Below, in pieces: positions 29,517 to 38,087 of a stretch of DNA of 64,000 bases. Made by a program: the position numbers and the translations under genes. This DNA comes from Paraburkholderia caballeronis (GTDB lineage Bacteria > Pseudomonadota > Gammaproteobacteria > Burkholderiales > Burkholderiaceae), in contig NZ_FNSR01000001.1 in NCBI RefSeq assembly GCF_900104845.1, positions 186,001-250,000 on the forward strand. Direction: 5' to 3'. The notes under the pieces are model-generated. The model ran no database searches. It was not told where the DNA came from and saw nothing but the letters and a program-made list of their open reading frames with translations. Position 1 is the stretch's first letter; each line of letters opens with the position of its first letter.

Positions 29517-29927
29517 TCACGCGTCCGGCGGCCCCTTCAGCTCGATCATGTTGCCTTCCGGATCGAACAGATACAGCGACGGGCCGTAACCTTCGGCGCC
29601 GTACCGCCGTGCTTCTTCGCCCAGCGTCGAGCAACGATCCGCGAGATGCGCGCGCAGCGCGGCGGCGTCGAACGGCTCGACGCGCAGACACAGATGGTCC
29701 ATGTTCCGCCCGGCGCCCGCCGGGCCGCTGTCGGCCCTGTCGATCGGCGCACCCACCGCAATCAGGTCGATCAGCGAACGCCCCGCGCGCAACTGCACGA
29801 GGCCGAGTTCGCGCTGCTCGCGCTCGACGCGGCAGCCCAGCACATCGCAATAGAAGCGCACCATCGCCGGCAGGTCGGCGGCGCGGATCACCACGTGGTC
29901 GATTTCGCGGATCCGGAACGGCATCAT
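29517..29927 (-). CDS. VOC (glyoxalase-fold) family protein
   Basis: A 136-residue protein of the vicinal-oxygen-chelate superfamily with two beta-alpha-beta-beta-beta units. The first is REIDHVVIRAADLPAMVRFY with CDVLGCRV. The second is MDHLCLRVEPFDAAALRAHL with YLFDPEGNMIELKGP. His10, His77 and Glu131 occupy positions usual for metal ligands, so an active metal site is likely. Substrates in this family are diverse (methylglyoxal adducts, antibiotics, dioxygenase substrates) and cannot be told from this. Either of two adjacent ATG codons may start it. Confidence 0.88.
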   Translation of the reverse strand: MMPFRIREIDHVVIRAADLPAMVRFYCDVLGCRVEREQRELGLVQLRAGRSLIDLIAVGAPIDRADSGPAGAGRNMDHLCLRVEPFDAAALRAHLADRCSTLGEEARRYGAEGYGPSLYLFDPEGNMIELKGPPDA

Positions 29928-30048
29928 CGAACGCTCCTTCGCGGCTGAATCGCCGGTAATGGTCAGATGCCGAGTGTAGGCCGGCGCACGCTGGCGGAAA
30001 ATCGGGAAAGACGCACGACCGTGCTGGAAGCGCGCAAAAACGCTGGAC

Positions 30049-30110
30049 GAAAAAAAGCCCGCTTCAGTGAGCGGGCTTAATCCATATCAGGAGGAGACAT
30101 GGAGGAGACA
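30049..30110 (-). ncRNA. Putative anti-Shine-Dalgarno small RNA
   Basis: On the minus strand a compact transcription unit of about 62 nt is visible. From a predicted start near 30110 it has two tandem copies of TGTCTCCTCC, then a short spacer, then a perfect 9-bp terminator stem (AAGCCCGCT / AGCGGGCTT, 30055-30078) with a T run at 30050-30056. The CCUCC repeats are complementary to ribosome-binding sites, the layout of small RNAs that block translation of many mRNAs. From memory, an sRNA of this design (NcS27) is described in Burkholderia cenocepacia; homology was not tested. Confidence 0.65.
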
Positions 30111-30116
30111 GGAACC

Positions 30117-30145
30117 ACTATACACAGCGCCCTGCCGCGATGCAA
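30117..30145 (-). promoter_or_regulatory. Promoter of the putative small RNA
   Basis: On the minus strand TTGCAT (30140-30145) and TATAGT (30117-30122) are separated by 17 bp, placing a start site near 30110, just before the CU-rich repeats. Confidence 0.6.
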
Positions 30146-30313
30146 CAACTTTTTAAGGGAAAACCCGCAAATCGTGTCGTTTCACCGTGACCAGCCCGGC
30201 TGGGCGCGCGCCGGCCGGCCATCGCCGCGAATGACACCGCAAGATCCGGCGCGTACGACAGCGGCCGCGCGGCTACAGTGGAGCCCTTACCAGCCGTATT
30301 CGGGAGTCCCGAC

Positions 30314-31600
30314 ATGAACGCCGCCCCGTCTCAAACCGACCCAGCCGACCCAGCCGACCAGAGCCGCCCGTCCGGCTGGTCCGGCGACGCCGCCCGCTGG
30401 CGCGCGGTGGCGTCGCGCGACTCACGCGCCGACGGCGCGTTCTTCTACGGCGTGCGCACGACCCGCATCTTCTGCCGGCCGTCGTGCGCATCGAGGATGC
30501 CCTTGCGGGAGAACGTCGAGTACTTCGACACCGCCGACGACGCGCGCGCGGCCGGCTACCGCGAATGCAAACGCTGCCGCCCCGGCGGCCTGCCGCGGGA
30601 ACTGGACGTCGTGCAGCGCGCGTGCGCGGCGCTCGACGCCGATCCGCAGCAGCGCCTGACGCTCGCGCAGCTCGGCGACGCGGTCCACATGAGCCCGTTC
30701 CATTTGCAGCGCCTCTTCAAGCGCGTGCTGGGCGTGTCGCCGCGCCAGTACCAGGCCGCGAAACGGGGCGCCGCGCTGCGCGGCGCGCTGGAGCAGGGCG
30801 CGGCCGTCACCCGCGCAAGCGTCGATGCGGGGTTCGGCTCGTCGTCGCGGCTCTATCACAGCGCGCCGGGCGAACTCGGGATGGCGCCGTCCGCGTATCG
30901 CCGCAAGGGCGCGGGGCGCGCGATCCGCTACGCGTATGCGCCGACGCCGCTCGGCGTCGCGCTCGTCGCCGCGACCGACAAGGGCATCTGCCGGATCGCG
31001 TTCGGCGACGACACGGCGACGCTGATCGCGAGCCTGCGCGCCGATTTCGTGAACGCCGCGCGAATCGACGAGGACATGCCGACGATCGCGCCATTCCTCG
31101 CGCAGATCGATGCGTATCTGCGCGGCGGCCGCGAACGTTTCGACCTGCCGCTCGACGTCGCGGCCACCGCGTTCCAGCAGCGCGTGTGGGACGCGTTGCA
31201 GCGGATTCCATACGGCGAAACACGCAGCTACACGCAGATCGCCGAGACGCTCGGCGTGCCGCGCGCGGTGCGGGCGGTCGCGAGCGCATGCGCGTCGAAT
31301 CCGGTCGCGCTCGCGATTCCGTGTCACCGCGTCGTGCAGAAGGGCGGGTCGCTTGCCGGCTATCGCTGGGGCCTCGCGCGCAAGGCCGCGCTGCTCGACA
31401 CGGAAGCGCACGGATTCGCCGGCGCGCAGTCGGACAACACGGACGACGGCGCAGACGCGAAGGACACCCTGAATCCGGCACGCGACGACGACCGCCGGAC
31501 ACGTCCGAGCCGCACCCGCGCGAAAACCGCCGACCGTCATGGCGACAAGCAGAGCGATAGGGAAACGGACACAGCACGATCCCAGGAGCCCGCCGTTTGA
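30314..31600 (+). CDS. ada: Ada bifunctional methyltransferase/regulator
   Basis: A 428-residue Ada protein. The N-terminal zinc domain has Cys54, Cys58, Cys85 and Cys88 (RIFCRPSCASR, ECKRCRP), where Cys54 accepts methyl groups from phosphotriesters. An AraC-type helix-turn-helix region follows (about 105-200, VHMSPFHLQRLFKRVLGVSP). The C-terminal O6-methylguanine methyltransferase domain holds IPCHRVV with the acceptor Cys337. Methylated Ada activates the adaptive response genes. An unusual charged tail of about 60 residues follows the domain. The start at MNAAPSQT is preferred to an upstream GTG. alkA overlaps its stop. Confidence 0.95.
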   Translation: MNAAPSQTDPADPADQSRPSGWSGDAARWRAVASRDSRADGAFFYGVRTTRIFCRPSCASRMPLRENVEYFDTADDARAAGYRECKRCRPGGLPRELDVVQRACAALDADPQQRLTLAQLGDAVHMSPFHLQRLFKRVLGVSPRQYQAAKRGAALRGALEQGAAVTRASVDAGFGSSSRLYHSAPGELGMAPSAYRRKGAGRAIRYAYAPTPLGVALVAATDKGICRIAFGDDTATLIASLRADFVNAARIDEDMPTIAPFLAQIDAYLRGGRERFDLPLDVAATAFQQRVWDALQRIPYGETRSYTQIAETLGVPRAVRAVASACASNPVALAIPCHRVVQKGGSLAGYRWGLARKAALLDTEAHGFAGAQSDNTDDGADAKDTLNPARDDDRRTRPSRTRAKTADRHGDKQSDRETDTARSQEPAV

Positions 31601-32562
31601 GCACCGTTCAGCCTGACCGCGACACGACCGCCGTCGCGACACTCGAACTCCCGTTTCGCGCGCCCTACGACTGGCCGCGCGTGCTGCGTTTCTTCGCCGG
31701 CCGCGCGACGCCCGGCGTCGAAACCGTCGAGGACGGCAGCTATCGCCGCGCAATCGAATGGAACGGTGCAAGCGGCACGCTCTGCGTGAGCCGGCCTCCG
31801 CGCCGCCGCTGCCTCGTCGCGACGATCGAAGGGCCGGTCAGCGCGCACGCGCAGCAACTCGCCGCGCCGGTCGCGCGCATGTTCGACCTGAACGCCAACC
31901 CCGCCGCGATCGACGCGCATCTCGCGGACGATGCGTGGCTCGCGCCGCTCGTCGCCGCGGCGCCGGGGCTGCGCGTCCCCGGCGCGTGGTCCGCGTTCGA
32001 ACTGGTCGTGCGCGCGATCGTCGGCCAGCAGGTCAGCGTGAAGGCCGCGACGACGATCATCGGCCGGCTCGTGCAGCGCGTCGGCGAACGCATCGATGGT
32101 CATCCCCATGCGTCCACCGCATGGCGCTTTCCGACACCGGCCGCGCTCGCGTCGGCGGACCTCGCGGCGATCGGCATGCCCGGCAAGCGCGTCGCCGCAT
32201 TGCAGGGTTTCGCGGCGGCCGTCGCGAGCGGCGCGGTCGCGATCGAACTGACCGACGACGCAAACGCAACGGCATCGTCACGCGCAAACGATTTCGACGC
32301 AATGCGCGCGGCGTTGCTCGCGTTGCCCGGCATCGGACCATGGACCGTCGAATATGTCGCGATGCGCGCATGGCGCGACGCGAACGCATGGCCCGCGACC
32401 GATCTCGTGTTGATGCAGGCGATCGCCGCGCGCGATCCCGCGCTCGTGCGCGCCACGCAGCAGCGCACGCGCACCGACGCGTGGCGTCCGTGGCGCGCGT
32501 ATGCGGCGATGCATCTGTGGAACGAAATCGCGGATCGCGCGGGCGCCGCGCGAGGCGGATGA
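31597..32562 (+). CDS. alkA: DNA-3-methyladenine glycosylase II
   Basis: A 321-residue HhH-GPD superfamily glycosylase that removes alkylated bases. It has the AlkA N-terminal domain (LPFRAPYDWPRVLRFFAGRA), FELVVRAIVGQQVSVKAATT, the helix-hairpin-helix LLALPGIGPWTVEYVAMRAW, and the catalytic Asp in WPATDLVLMQAIA. The start is a TTG at 31597 whose last two bases form part of the ada stop codon (TTGA), so translation is probably coupled to ada. The pair forms an adaptive-response operon. The lost Ada-type gene at 23.5 kb may have been a redundant relative. Confidence 0.93.
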   Translation: MSTVQPDRDTTAVATLELPFRAPYDWPRVLRFFAGRATPGVETVEDGSYRRAIEWNGASGTLCVSRPPRRRCLVATIEGPVSAHAQQLAAPVARMFDLNANPAAIDAHLADDAWLAPLVAAAPGLRVPGAWSAFELVVRAIVGQQVSVKAATTIIGRLVQRVGERIDGHPHASTAWRFPTPAALASADLAAIGMPGKRVAALQGFAAAVASGAVAIELTDDANATASSRANDFDAMRAALLALPGIGPWTVEYVAMRAWRDANAWPATDLVLMQAIAARDPALVRATQQRTRTDAWRPWRAYAAMHLWNEIADRAGAARGG

Positions 32563-32785
32563 CAACGCACGTCGCGAAGCACTTCATCCACGCGCGCGGC
32601 ACCGTGCCGCATCGCGCAAAGCCTTATCCATCAAGGCCCGGAAGCAGGCCGGAAAGCGCGCAAAAGCACAGCGCAGGCAGCCCCAAGCAGGTCTCGTGGC
32701 GAGATGTTAAAGTGCCCGCTACCGAAAAAATCCCGCCGGCCGGCGCGCGTTGCACCAGACGGCCGGTTTCGCCCGACCTGCTTCA

Positions 32786-34408
32786 ATGCCACATACGACT
32801 TCCAGCAGCACGAACGACGTTCTTCAGCAGCGCCTTTCCGTGCTGAGCGCCGGGCCGCAGCGCGATGCGCTGACGCGCGGTCTGCGCGGCATCGAAAAAG
32901 AAAGCCTGCGCGTGACGCGCGACGGTCGTCTCGCGACGACGTCGCATCCGGTCGCGCTCGGCTCCGCGCTCACGCATCCGTCGCTGACGACGGACTATTC
33001 GGAAGCGCTGCTCGAAATCATTACGTCCGCAGAGCCCGACGCGTCGATCACGCTCGACCGTCTCGACGAACTGCATCGCTACGTGTACGCGGTGCTCGAC
33101 AGGCAGAACGAGTTTCTGTGGAACCAGTCGATGCCGGGCCTGCTGCCCGACACCGACGAAGGCATTCCGATCGCGCATTACGGCACGTCGAACATCGGGC
33201 GTCTGAAGTACGTGTACCGCGTCGGCCTCGCGCTGCGCTACGGCCGCACGATGCAGTGCATCGCGGGCATCCACTACAACTACTCGCTCGACGACGAAGT
33301 GTGGCGCGTGCTGCACGCGGACCAGCAATCGACCGCGACGCAGACCGACTACCGGTCCGAGCGCTACCTCGCGCTGATCCGCAATTTCCGCCGCACGAAC
33401 TGGCTGCTGATGTACCTGTTCGGCGCGTCGCCGGCGCTCGACGCGCGCTTCCTGCGCGGCCGGCCGAACACGCTCGATACGTTCGACGCCGACACGCTGT
33501 ATCTGCCGTATGCAACGAGCCTGCGGATGAGCGATCTCGGCTACTCGAACACGACCGGCCAGTCCGCGCTGCATGCGGACTACGACACGCTGCCCGGCTA
33601 TCTCGATGCGCTCGCGCAGGCAGTGAGCCAGCCGTATCCGCCGTACGAGGCGATCGGCACGCATCGCGACGGCGAGTGGGTGCAGATCAACACGAACGTG
33701 CTGCAGATCGAAAACGAGTTCTACTCGACAATCCGTCCGAAGCGCGTCACGTATCCGGGCGAACGTCCGCTGCATGCGCTCGGGGCGCGCGGCGTGCAGT
33801 ACGTCGAAGTGCGCTGCATGGACATCGATCCGTTCGAGCCGATCGGCCTCTCGCTCGAAACCGCGCGTTTTCTCGACGCGTACCTGCTCGCCTGCGCGCT
33901 CGACGACAGCCCGTCGCTGCCCGCGCCGGCCTATGCGGAAGCAAACGAGAACTTCTCGGTCGTCACGAAAGAAGGCCGTCGTCCCGGACTCGAACTGAAG
34001 CGCGACGGCCGCAGCGTGCCGATGCACGAATGGGCCGACGAACTGTTCGGCAAGATCGATCGCACCGCCGCCGCGCTCGACACGCTGCGCGGCGACGACG
34101 TGCATACGCGCGCGGTCGCCGCGCAACGCGCGAAGCTCGCGGACGCATCGTTGACGCCGTCCGCGCGCGTGCTGCAAACGATGCGCGACAACGGGCAGAG
34201 CTTCCTCCAGTTCGGCCTCGCGCAAAGCGAGCGGCATGCAGCGGACTTCCTGTCGCGTCCGCTCGACGCCGAAACGACGCAGCACTTCGAGGCGCTCGCG
34301 CGCCAGTCGCTCGACGAACAGGCGAAACTCGAACGCGACGAAGTCGGCTCGTTCGACGCGTTCGTCGCCGCGTACCGCGCATATACGCTGAACCGCTTCA
34401 GCGTCTGA
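32786..34408 (+). CDS. gshA: Glutamate-cysteine ligase (GshA type 1)
   Basis: A 540-residue enzyme of the E. coli-like GshA class. It catalyses the ATP-dependent joining of glutamate and cysteine, the first step of glutathione synthesis. Visible motifs are LRGIEKESLRVTRDGRLA (glutamate/metal binding), LTTDYSEALLEIIT, MQCIAGIHYNYS, and SDLGYSNTTGQ-like substrate-binding residues. The start MPHTTSSSTND at 32786 fits the family. It stands alone downstream of ada-alkA, with no gshB nearby. A second, different glutamate-cysteine-ligase-like gene (ybdK) is at 59.7 kb. Confidence 0.95.
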   Translation: MPHTTSSSTNDVLQQRLSVLSAGPQRDALTRGLRGIEKESLRVTRDGRLATTSHPVALGSALTHPSLTTDYSEALLEIITSAEPDASITLDRLDELHRYVYAVLDRQNEFLWNQSMPGLLPDTDEGIPIAHYGTSNIGRLKYVYRVGLALRYGRTMQCIAGIHYNYSLDDEVWRVLHADQQSTATQTDYRSERYLALIRNFRRTNWLLMYLFGASPALDARFLRGRPNTLDTFDADTLYLPYATSLRMSDLGYSNTTGQSALHADYDTLPGYLDALAQAVSQPYPPYEAIGTHRDGEWVQINTNVLQIENEFYSTIRPKRVTYPGERPLHALGARGVQYVEVRCMDIDPFEPIGLSLETARFLDAYLLACALDDSPSLPAPAYAEANENFSVVTKEGRRPGLELKRDGRSVPMHEWADELFGKIDRTAAALDTLRGDDVHTRAVAAQRAKLADASLTPSARVLQTMRDNGQSFLQFGLAQSERHAADFLSRPLDAETTQHFEALARQSLDEQAKLERDEVGSFDAFVAAYRAYTLNRFSV

Positions 34409-34510
34409 ACGCGGCCGCAGACCCGCGCAGCGCGGCGGCGGGCGTCGAAATTGCCCGCAACGGAGTCGTCCGCGCGCGGTCCAACTGCGATCGAACCATC
34501 AAAAAAGACA

Positions 34511-34528
34511 GGGCGCGTCTACGCGCCC
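34511..34528. other. Hairpin upstream of the lipoprotein gene
   Basis: A perfect 8-bp stem GGGCGCGT / ACGCGCCC with a 2-nt centre, preceded by six A residues. Read leftward it would be followed by a T run, but no leftward gene precedes it. It lies 23 bp upstream of the lipoprotein start, so it may instead shape its leader. Confidence 0.45.
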
Positions 34529-34551
34529 GATCCTCTGGAGATCACCTCGCG

Positions 34552-35025
34552 ATGAAACGAACCCTGCTGACTCTTCTGTGCGTGCTCGCGGCCGGTTGCG
34601 CGACGCGCGGCCAGGTCAATCCGGACGTGATGCAGATCGCGACCGCGCCGCTCACGTGCTCGAACGCGGACCAATGCGCCGCGTGGTGGCAACGCGCGCA
34701 GCAATGGGTGCGCAGCCACTCGACGTACGAGCTGCAAACCGCGACCGACACGCTGATCCAGACGTCCGGCCCCGGCGGCGGCAAACGCGCGCTCGCCTAT
34801 CAGATCACGAAGACGCCGAACAACGACGGCACCGCGACGATCGGTTTCGCCGCCCACTGCGACAGTTCCCTCGGCTGCAAGCCGAACCCGTGGGAAGCGG
34901 GCGCGGCGTTCAAGCAGTTCGTTCGGACCGGCGTGGACCACTCGCCGGCCGCCGACACCGGCGACGATGCCGCGCCAGCCACGGCGGGAGCCGCGAGCGG
35001 CGCGCAGACGGGCAGCGCGCGCTGA
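34552..35025 (+). CDS. Lipoprotein, hypothetical
   Basis: A 157-residue lipoprotein with signal MKRTLLTLLCVLAAGC (lipobox LAAGC). The mature part has Cys pairs (LTCSNADQCAAWWQRAQQWV and HCDSSLGCKP) and a beta-rich segment with ALAYQITKTPNNDGTATIGF, ending in an Ala/Gly/Asp-rich tail. No named family recognised; similar short lipoproteins are common in Burkholderiaceae. SD CTGGAG is 11 bp upstream. It is rightward after gshA but separated by a hairpin, so probably separately transcribed. Confidence 0.85.
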   Translation: MKRTLLTLLCVLAAGCATRGQVNPDVMQIATAPLTCSNADQCAAWWQRAQQWVRSHSTYELQTATDTLIQTSGPGGGKRALAYQITKTPNNDGTATIGFAAHCDSSLGCKPNPWEAGAAFKQFVRTGVDHSPAADTGDDAAPATAGAASGAQTGSAR

Positions 35026-35104
35026 CGCGTCGCCAGTCCTGAAGCGAAGCCCGCGTTCCACGTCGAACGCGGGCCGCCGCAACCGCTCATGCGCGCCCGC
35101 TTCG

Positions 35105-36661
35105 TCAATGGCCGAGCGACATCCCCGCGCCTTTCTTCGGCTTCGTGATCCACACGAGCGCCGCGAGCACGACGAACGCAATCGCCGAGATTCGGAAGAA
35201 ATCGTTGGTCGCCATCATGTAACCCTGGGTCGTGACGACCTCGTTCAACTGCGCGGTCAACGCGTGTCCGGCGATGCCGAGACTCGACAACGCGTCGCTG
35301 TACGCGGACGTGCTCTGCGACGCCTGCGTGACCGACTCCGCGAGGATCGCATGATGGCGGATCGCGTCGTCCTCCCAGAACGTCGTGCTGATCGCGGTGC
35401 CGATCGCGCCGGACAGCGTGCGCAGGAAGTTCGACAGCCCCGATGCGCTCGCGAGCCGTTCGTCCGGCACGCTCGACAGCGTGATCGTCGTCATCGGCAC
35501 GAAGAAGCACGCGACGCCGATCCCCTGCACGAGACGCGGCAGGATCACGTGATCGAACGGCACGTCCAGCGTGAACGTCGAATTCCAGATCGACACGACC
35601 GCGAACACGACGAACGCGAAACTCGCGACCATCCGCAGATCGAGCTTGTGCATGTTGCGGCCGATCAGCGGCGACAGCACCAGCGCGAGGATCCCGACCG
35701 GCGCGGTCGCGAGGCCGGCGAGGCCCGGCGTGTAGCCCATCACGGTTTGCAGCCATAACGGGAAGATCACGACCGAACCGAAAAACACCATGAAGCCGAA
35801 CGAGATAATCAACGCGCCGAGCGCGAAGTTGCGGTCGCGGAACAGCGACAGATCGACGACCGGCTCCTTCTCGGTCGCCTCCCACACGAGCATGAACGCA
35901 AGCGACACCGCGGCGATGATCGCGAGCGCGACGATGAAGTTCGAATTGAACCAGTCGCGGTCCTTGCCGAGGTCGAGCATCATCTGCAGGCACGACACGC
36001 CGATGACGAGCAGCGCGAGGCCGATCGCGTCGATGCGCTGCTTCGTCGTCTTCGTCTCGCGGCCGCGCAGCAGCAGATACGCGCACACGCCGGAGAAGAT
36101 GCCGATCGGCACGTTGATGTAGAAGATCCACGGCCACGTGTAGTTGTCGGTGATCCAGCCGCCCATCACCGGGCCGAAGATCGGCGCGACGATCACCGTC
36201 ATCGCCCATAAGCCGAGCGCGAGGCCGCGTTTCGCGGGCGGATACGAGCGCATCAGGATCGTCTGCGACAGCGGCACCATCGGGCCGGATACGAGCCCCT
36301 GGATCAGCCGGAACGCGATCAGCGTCTCGAAGTTCGCCGCGAACCCGCAGGCGGCCGACGCGAGCGTGAACAGCAGCACGGACAGCGTGAAAAGCCGCAC
36401 CTCGCCGACGCGCCGCGCGAGCCAGCCGGTCAGCGGCACCGCGATCGCTGACGCGACCGAATACGACGAGATCACCCACGTCCCCTCGCTCGTCGCGACG
36501 CCGAGGCTGCCGGAGATCGTCGGCACCGCGACGTTCGCGATCGACGTGTCGAGCACTTCCATGAACGTGCCGAGCGCGAGGCCGACGGTCAGCAACGCGA
36601 GGGTGCCGCCGGACAACTGGGCGGGTTCGGCGGCGGGGGACGCTGCAACGGTGGCGGCCAT
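35105..36661 (-). CDS. DHA2-family (EmrB/QacA-type) multidrug exporter
   Basis: A 518-residue major-facilitator protein with about 14 hydrophobic helices. It shows the DHA2 signatures LGTFMEVLDTSIANVAVPTI (motif D1, first helix), GWLARRVGEVRLF (motif A region) and LRSYPPAKRGLALGLWAM. Such proton antiporters export hydrophobic drugs, often with an EmrA-type periplasmic adaptor, but no emrA gene is in the window. The start MAATVAAS is chosen because upstream codons cross the operator. It is downstream of a MarR-type gene on the same strand, with an operator-like palindrome in between, so MarR control is likely. Confidence 0.93.
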   Translation of the reverse strand: MAATVAASPAAEPAQLSGGTLALLTVGLALGTFMEVLDTSIANVAVPTISGSLGVATSEGTWVISSYSVASAIAVPLTGWLARRVGEVRLFTLSVLLFTLASAACGFAANFETLIAFRLIQGLVSGPMVPLSQTILMRSYPPAKRGLALGLWAMTVIVAPIFGPVMGGWITDNYTWPWIFYINVPIGIFSGVCAYLLLRGRETKTTKQRIDAIGLALLVIGVSCLQMMLDLGKDRDWFNSNFIVALAIIAAVSLAFMLVWEATEKEPVVDLSLFRDRNFALGALIISFGFMVFFGSVVIFPLWLQTVMGYTPGLAGLATAPVGILALVLSPLIGRNMHKLDLRMVASFAFVVFAVVSIWNSTFTLDVPFDHVILPRLVQGIGVACFFVPMTTITLSSVPDERLASASGLSNFLRTLSGAIGTAISTTFWEDDAIRHHAILAESVTQASQSTSAYSDALSSLGIAGHALTAQLNEVVTTQGYMMATNDFFRISAIAFVVLAALVWITKPKKGAGMSLGH

Positions 36662-36745
36662 GATGGTTATTCCTTGTTCGGATGATCTTGTCGCGGCAGA
36701 GAAAGGCGCAAGGTGGAGCGCCGGCCATCCCATGCTTCGACACTT

Positions 36746-36762
36746 TCTGCCCAGACAGATAA
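36746..36762. promoter_or_regulatory. MarR operator candidate upstream of exporter
   Basis: TCTGCCCAGACAGATAA, which shares the core TCTGCCCAGRCAGATAA with the site at 37391-37410 upstream of the marR gene. It lies 85 bp before the exporter start. Confidence 0.65.
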
Positions 36763-36835
36763 ATTCCGGCAATACGGCCCGGCCGGGGTAAGCGCAAGCC
36801 GCGTATTTCTGCGGCTGCGCGGGTCCGTCGTTCGG

Positions 36836-37354
36836 TCAGGGGCTTCCGTTATTCCCAGGCTGCGCCTGCGGGCAGCCGCCGGCGCCGGTGCAGATCGCGT
36901 CGGTCGCCGGGTCGTTCGCGATAAAGCGTTGCAGCAGCCGCACCAGCGTCGCGACGTCATCGGCCGAGAAGCCGTGCAACTGCTCGCGCAACACCGCGTC
37001 GATCAGCGCCGGCAGTTGCCGCGCGGCGTCCTGGCCTTGCGCCGTCAGCGCGAGTTCGACGACGCGACGGTCCGCGCTGCTGCGCTGCCGGTCCACGAAG
37101 CCTTTCTTTTCAAGGCGGTCGAGCATCCGCGTCATCGAGCCGGTGTCGTACGACAGCGCGCGCGACATCTCGAACGGCGTGCGCGCGCGGCCGAACCACA
37201 GCAGCAGGATCACGCCGATCTGCGACGACGTGAGCCCGAGCGGCGCCACCGCGCGATCCATCCGCGCGGCCAGCACGTTGCGCGCCGTCGACAGGAAATA
37301 TCCGAGGCTCGATTCGACCCCGATGGCGCCCGAAACCGGCGAACCTTCGCTCAT
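36836..37354 (-). CDS. MarR-family repressor
   Basis: A 172-residue winged-helix regulator. The core is FLSTARNVLAARMDRAVAPL, GLTSSQIGVILLLWFGRA, FEMSRALSYDTGSMTRMLDR (recognition helix) and the wing SSADRRVVELALT. The C-terminal tail carries two cysteines (ICTGAGGCPQ) beyond the usual MarR end. It probably represses itself and the DHA2 exporter through two matching palindromes, one on each side of the gene, and is released by an aromatic or oxidising ligand; the ligand is inference. Confidence 0.92.
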   Translation of the reverse strand: MSEGSPVSGAIGVESSLGYFLSTARNVLAARMDRAVAPLGLTSSQIGVILLLWFGRARTPFEMSRALSYDTGSMTRMLDRLEKKGFVDRQRSSADRRVVELALTAQGQDAARQLPALIDAVLREQLHGFSADDVATLVRLLQRFIANDPATDAICTGAGGCPQAQPGNNGSP

Positions 37355-37390
37355 CCGTCACCCTTTGTTCCGCGATTCATGCCGCGCATC

Positions 37391-37410
37391 TTATCTGCCT
37401 GGGCAGACAA
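37391..37410. promoter_or_regulatory. MarR operator candidate upstream of marR
   Basis: On the minus strand TTGTCTGCCCAGGCAGATAA contains an inverted repeat TCTGCC-CA-GGCAGA. It lies 37 bp before the marR start and matches the site before the exporter. Confidence 0.7.
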
Positions 37411-37472
37411 ATCCAAGTGGGACGTTTTCGACGCAAGAAAACAACACCCTTCCCACGATGGCGCAAAGTATC

Positions 37473-37524
37473 TTGAAAAGTAATTGCACAGTCAATATTA
37501 TGATCGACAACCATTCTCATTCTC
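37473..37524 (+). promoter_or_regulatory. Sigma-70 promoter with overlapping Fur-like site
   Basis: TTGAAA (37473-37478), a 17-bp spacer and TATTAT (37496-37501) form a near-consensus promoter. Immediately downstream, GACAACCATTCTCATTCTC (37506-37524) matches 13 of 19 positions of the Fur box consensus and would cover the start site. It drives the small membrane-protein gene at 37561. Confidence 0.6.
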
Positions 37525-37560
37525 CCGCGCCTAATCCGACGCCCTGACGACACCATCACG

Positions 37561-37911
37561 ATGCTGTACCTGAAAAACGCTCTCGGCGGCCTCGGCCGCT
37601 CCGTCACCGATACCGCCCGCCACGCGTTCGCCGGCGCGGACGGCGCGGCGCGCTGGCGCAAGCTCGCGCTGTACGCGGTGATGCTCGCGTTGCCGGGCGG
37701 CTCGCTGGCGGTGCTGATCTACGCATGGGCCGACCGCCGCCGCGCCCAGCGCGCCGCCGCACGGGCGAGCGCCGAAGCGGCCGCCGCCGCCGGCGCGCAG
37801 CCGTGCACCGGCGGCCAGCCCGCGTGCCGCGCCGCCTGCCCGGCACCGCGCGAGCGCAGCCGCCGGCCCGCGCTTCCGGCGCCGCGCCGTCCGCGCGGTA
37901 ACGACGCGTAA
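37561..37911 (+). CDS. Small membrane protein, hypothetical
   Basis: A 116-residue open frame. An amphipathic N-terminus (MLYLKNALGGLGRSVTDTAR) precedes one membrane helix (about 35-55, LALYAVMLALPGGSLAVLIY). A basic Ala/Arg-rich tail follows with three cysteines (QPCTGGQPACRAAC). No family is recognised. A strong promoter with a Fur-like operator lies directly upstream, which supports its being a real, possibly iron-repressed gene. The tail composition is close to shadow-frame composition, so the exact end is the weak point. Confidence 0.6.
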   Translation: MLYLKNALGGLGRSVTDTARHAFAGADGAARWRKLALYAVMLALPGGSLAVLIYAWADRRRAQRAAARASAEAAAAAGAQPCTGGQPACRAACPAPRERSRRPALPAPRRPRGNDA

Positions 37912-38087
37912 CCGGAAACACAGGTCCGGTAACACACCGGACATCGGCCCCGCATTAACCTTTCGGATTCCGCGCGGCGCAACCCGCCTGCGCTACCATT
38001 GCCGCATCGCGATATCCGCCTGCCAGCCCGCCGCGCGCCGTTCTGCGCCGGGCTCGCGGGCGGCTCGCATCGACAGGAATCCCTTGC

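Noticed and set aside
30099..30317. Plus-strand 72-codon frame with a perfect AGGAGG before its ATG
   Set aside because: The AGGAGG is the complement of the CCTCC repeats of the minus-strand small RNA, and the peptide has shadow-like composition.
32704..34551. Long plus-strand frame overlapping gshA in another phase
   Set aside because: Only its last part, from 34552, is a real gene (lipoprotein); the remainder is a shadow of gshA.
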